Under the pieces are notes generated by a model, which saw only the letters and a list, made by a program, of their open reading frames with translations, was not told the origin of the DNA and did no database searches. A program made the translations under genes and the position numbers. From an uncultured Planctomycetota bacterium (GTDB taxonomy: Bacteria; Planctomycetota; UBA1135; GCA-002686595): DNA of 6,053 nucleotides. The DNA lies in assembly GCA_903829565.1 (NCBI GenBank), contig CAIKQM010000699.1, positions 1-6,053 of the forward strand, given 5' to 3'. Numbering within the stretch: the stretch's first letter is position 1; every line of letters begins with the position of its first letter. Positions 5,637 through 6,053 of this stretch are shown here, in pieces.

Positions 5637-6053
5637 TCAGCAGCTCCTCGCCAGTTCAGCGGCGCTTTCCGCAAAGTCGGGATCCACACGGAGGATCAGT
5701 GCCTCCATGTCAAGAATGTCTGTCACCTTGCCTTGGATGACCGCCGTGCCCAACAGGCCCGAGTTGCGGCCGCCAGGACGCAAGGTGTACGCCTCGGCAA
5801 CGATGTCGAGGATGCGATCCACCACAAGGCCGATGCTGCGACCGTGTGAGGTGTACACCACTACTTGCAGACTGGTGCTCTCACCCACCTCTGTGCCGTA
5901 GCAACCGAGCGCCTCAGCCAACGGATAGAGTTGGAGGATCTCGTTGCGGTACTGCACCACATCGCGGCCATTGCTGCGCTCGATCGTCGTGCGCGGGAAC
6001 TCCTCGAGTCGAGCCACAGCCGACAGCGGGATACCCACACGGCGATCTTCGCC
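5637..6053 (-). CDS. cheA: Chemotaxis histidine kinase CheA, C-terminal part (cut by window edge)
   Basis: The frame is open to the right edge and gives the last 138 residues of CheA, the kinase that phosphorylates CheY. What is visible is the CheW-like regulatory (P5) domain, which binds CheW and receptors: GEDRRVGIPLSAVARLEEF at the edge, then RDVVQYRNEILQLYPLAEALG, the GRSIGLVVDRILDIV segment and GLLGTAVIQGKVTDILDMEALI near the end. A free CheW would start with its own strand rather than at this internal 'IPLSAVARLEEF' point, and this stretch reads as typical CheA, so the GTG at 6036-6038 is an internal codon, not a start. The phosphotransfer, dimerisation and ATPase domains must lie beyond the window. 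The stop is 2 nt before cheW. Confidence 0.92.
   Translation of the reverse strand, partial: GEDRRVGIPLSAVARLEEFPRTTIERSNGRDVVQYRNEILQLYPLAEALGCYGTEVGESTSLQVVVYTSHGRSIGLVVDRILDIVAEAYTLRPGGRNSGLLGTAVIQGKVTDILDMEALILRVDPDFAESAAELARSC
5644..5649 (-). promoter_or_regulatory. Ribosome binding site of cheW
   Basis: GAGGAG on the minus strand, 9 nt before the cheW ATG and inside the last codons of cheA. It is the clearest Shine-Dalgarno sequence in the window and fixes the cheW start. Confidence 0.65.

Noticed and set aside
5637..6038. A separate 133-aa CheW-like gene starting at GTG 6038
   Set aside because: The frame is open to the window edge with residues GEDRR before that codon, and the sequence reads as the C-terminal domain of CheA, so it is a truncated cheA.
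1..6053. tRNA genes, CRISPR arrays, insertion sequences, toxin-antitoxin pairs or phage genes
   Set aside because: No matching sequence patterns were seen; the window is explained by housekeeping and chemotaxis genes plus one unknown secreted protein.

Overview
This GC-rich window (about 60% or more by eye) comes from a bacterial chromosome and carries seven protein-coding genes packed with little spacing. Six lie on the minus strand and one on the plus strand. The host cannot be named from the sequence. It should be a flagellated or otherwise chemosensory bacterium that lacks MutH-type mismatch repair, because its MutL carries the endonuclease motif. The loose gene style, the GTG starts and the secreted protein of unknown family would fit a planctomycete-like or other deep-branching Gram-negative lineage, but this is a low-confidence guess.

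Reading the minus strand from the right edge, the window opens inside cheA (C-terminal regulatory domain only). It continues with cheW (2-nt gap), cheY (ATGA overlap with cheW), cheR (67-nt gap) and mutL (33-nt gap). This run of five same-strand genes (6053 down to 2083) looks like one transcription unit. CheA is the kinase, CheW couples it to receptors, CheY is its phosphorylation target and CheR methylates the receptors. Receptors and the methylesterase CheB are not in the window. MutL is a DNA mismatch-repair protein with no obvious tie to chemotaxis and appears to ride on the same unit.

Facing mutL, with 9 nt between the stop codons, is a plus-strand gene (1102-2073) for an exported protein of unknown function. 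Only 31 nt separate its start from the likely GTG start of miaA (126-1070, minus), the tRNA dimethylallyltransferase. mutL and miaA are adjacent in many bacteria. Here the pair keeps its order and strand but is split by one oppositely oriented gene.

The left 125 nt hold no recognisable gene, only small hairpins and a 9-bp direct repeat in an AT-richer patch. No tRNA, rRNA, CRISPR, insertion sequence or prophage was seen. The most notable points are the che-mutL linkage, the antisense gene between mutL and miaA, a G-quadruplex-like run at the miaA 3' end, and a repeat and hairpin in the cheY-cheR gap. I found no convincing new biological system.
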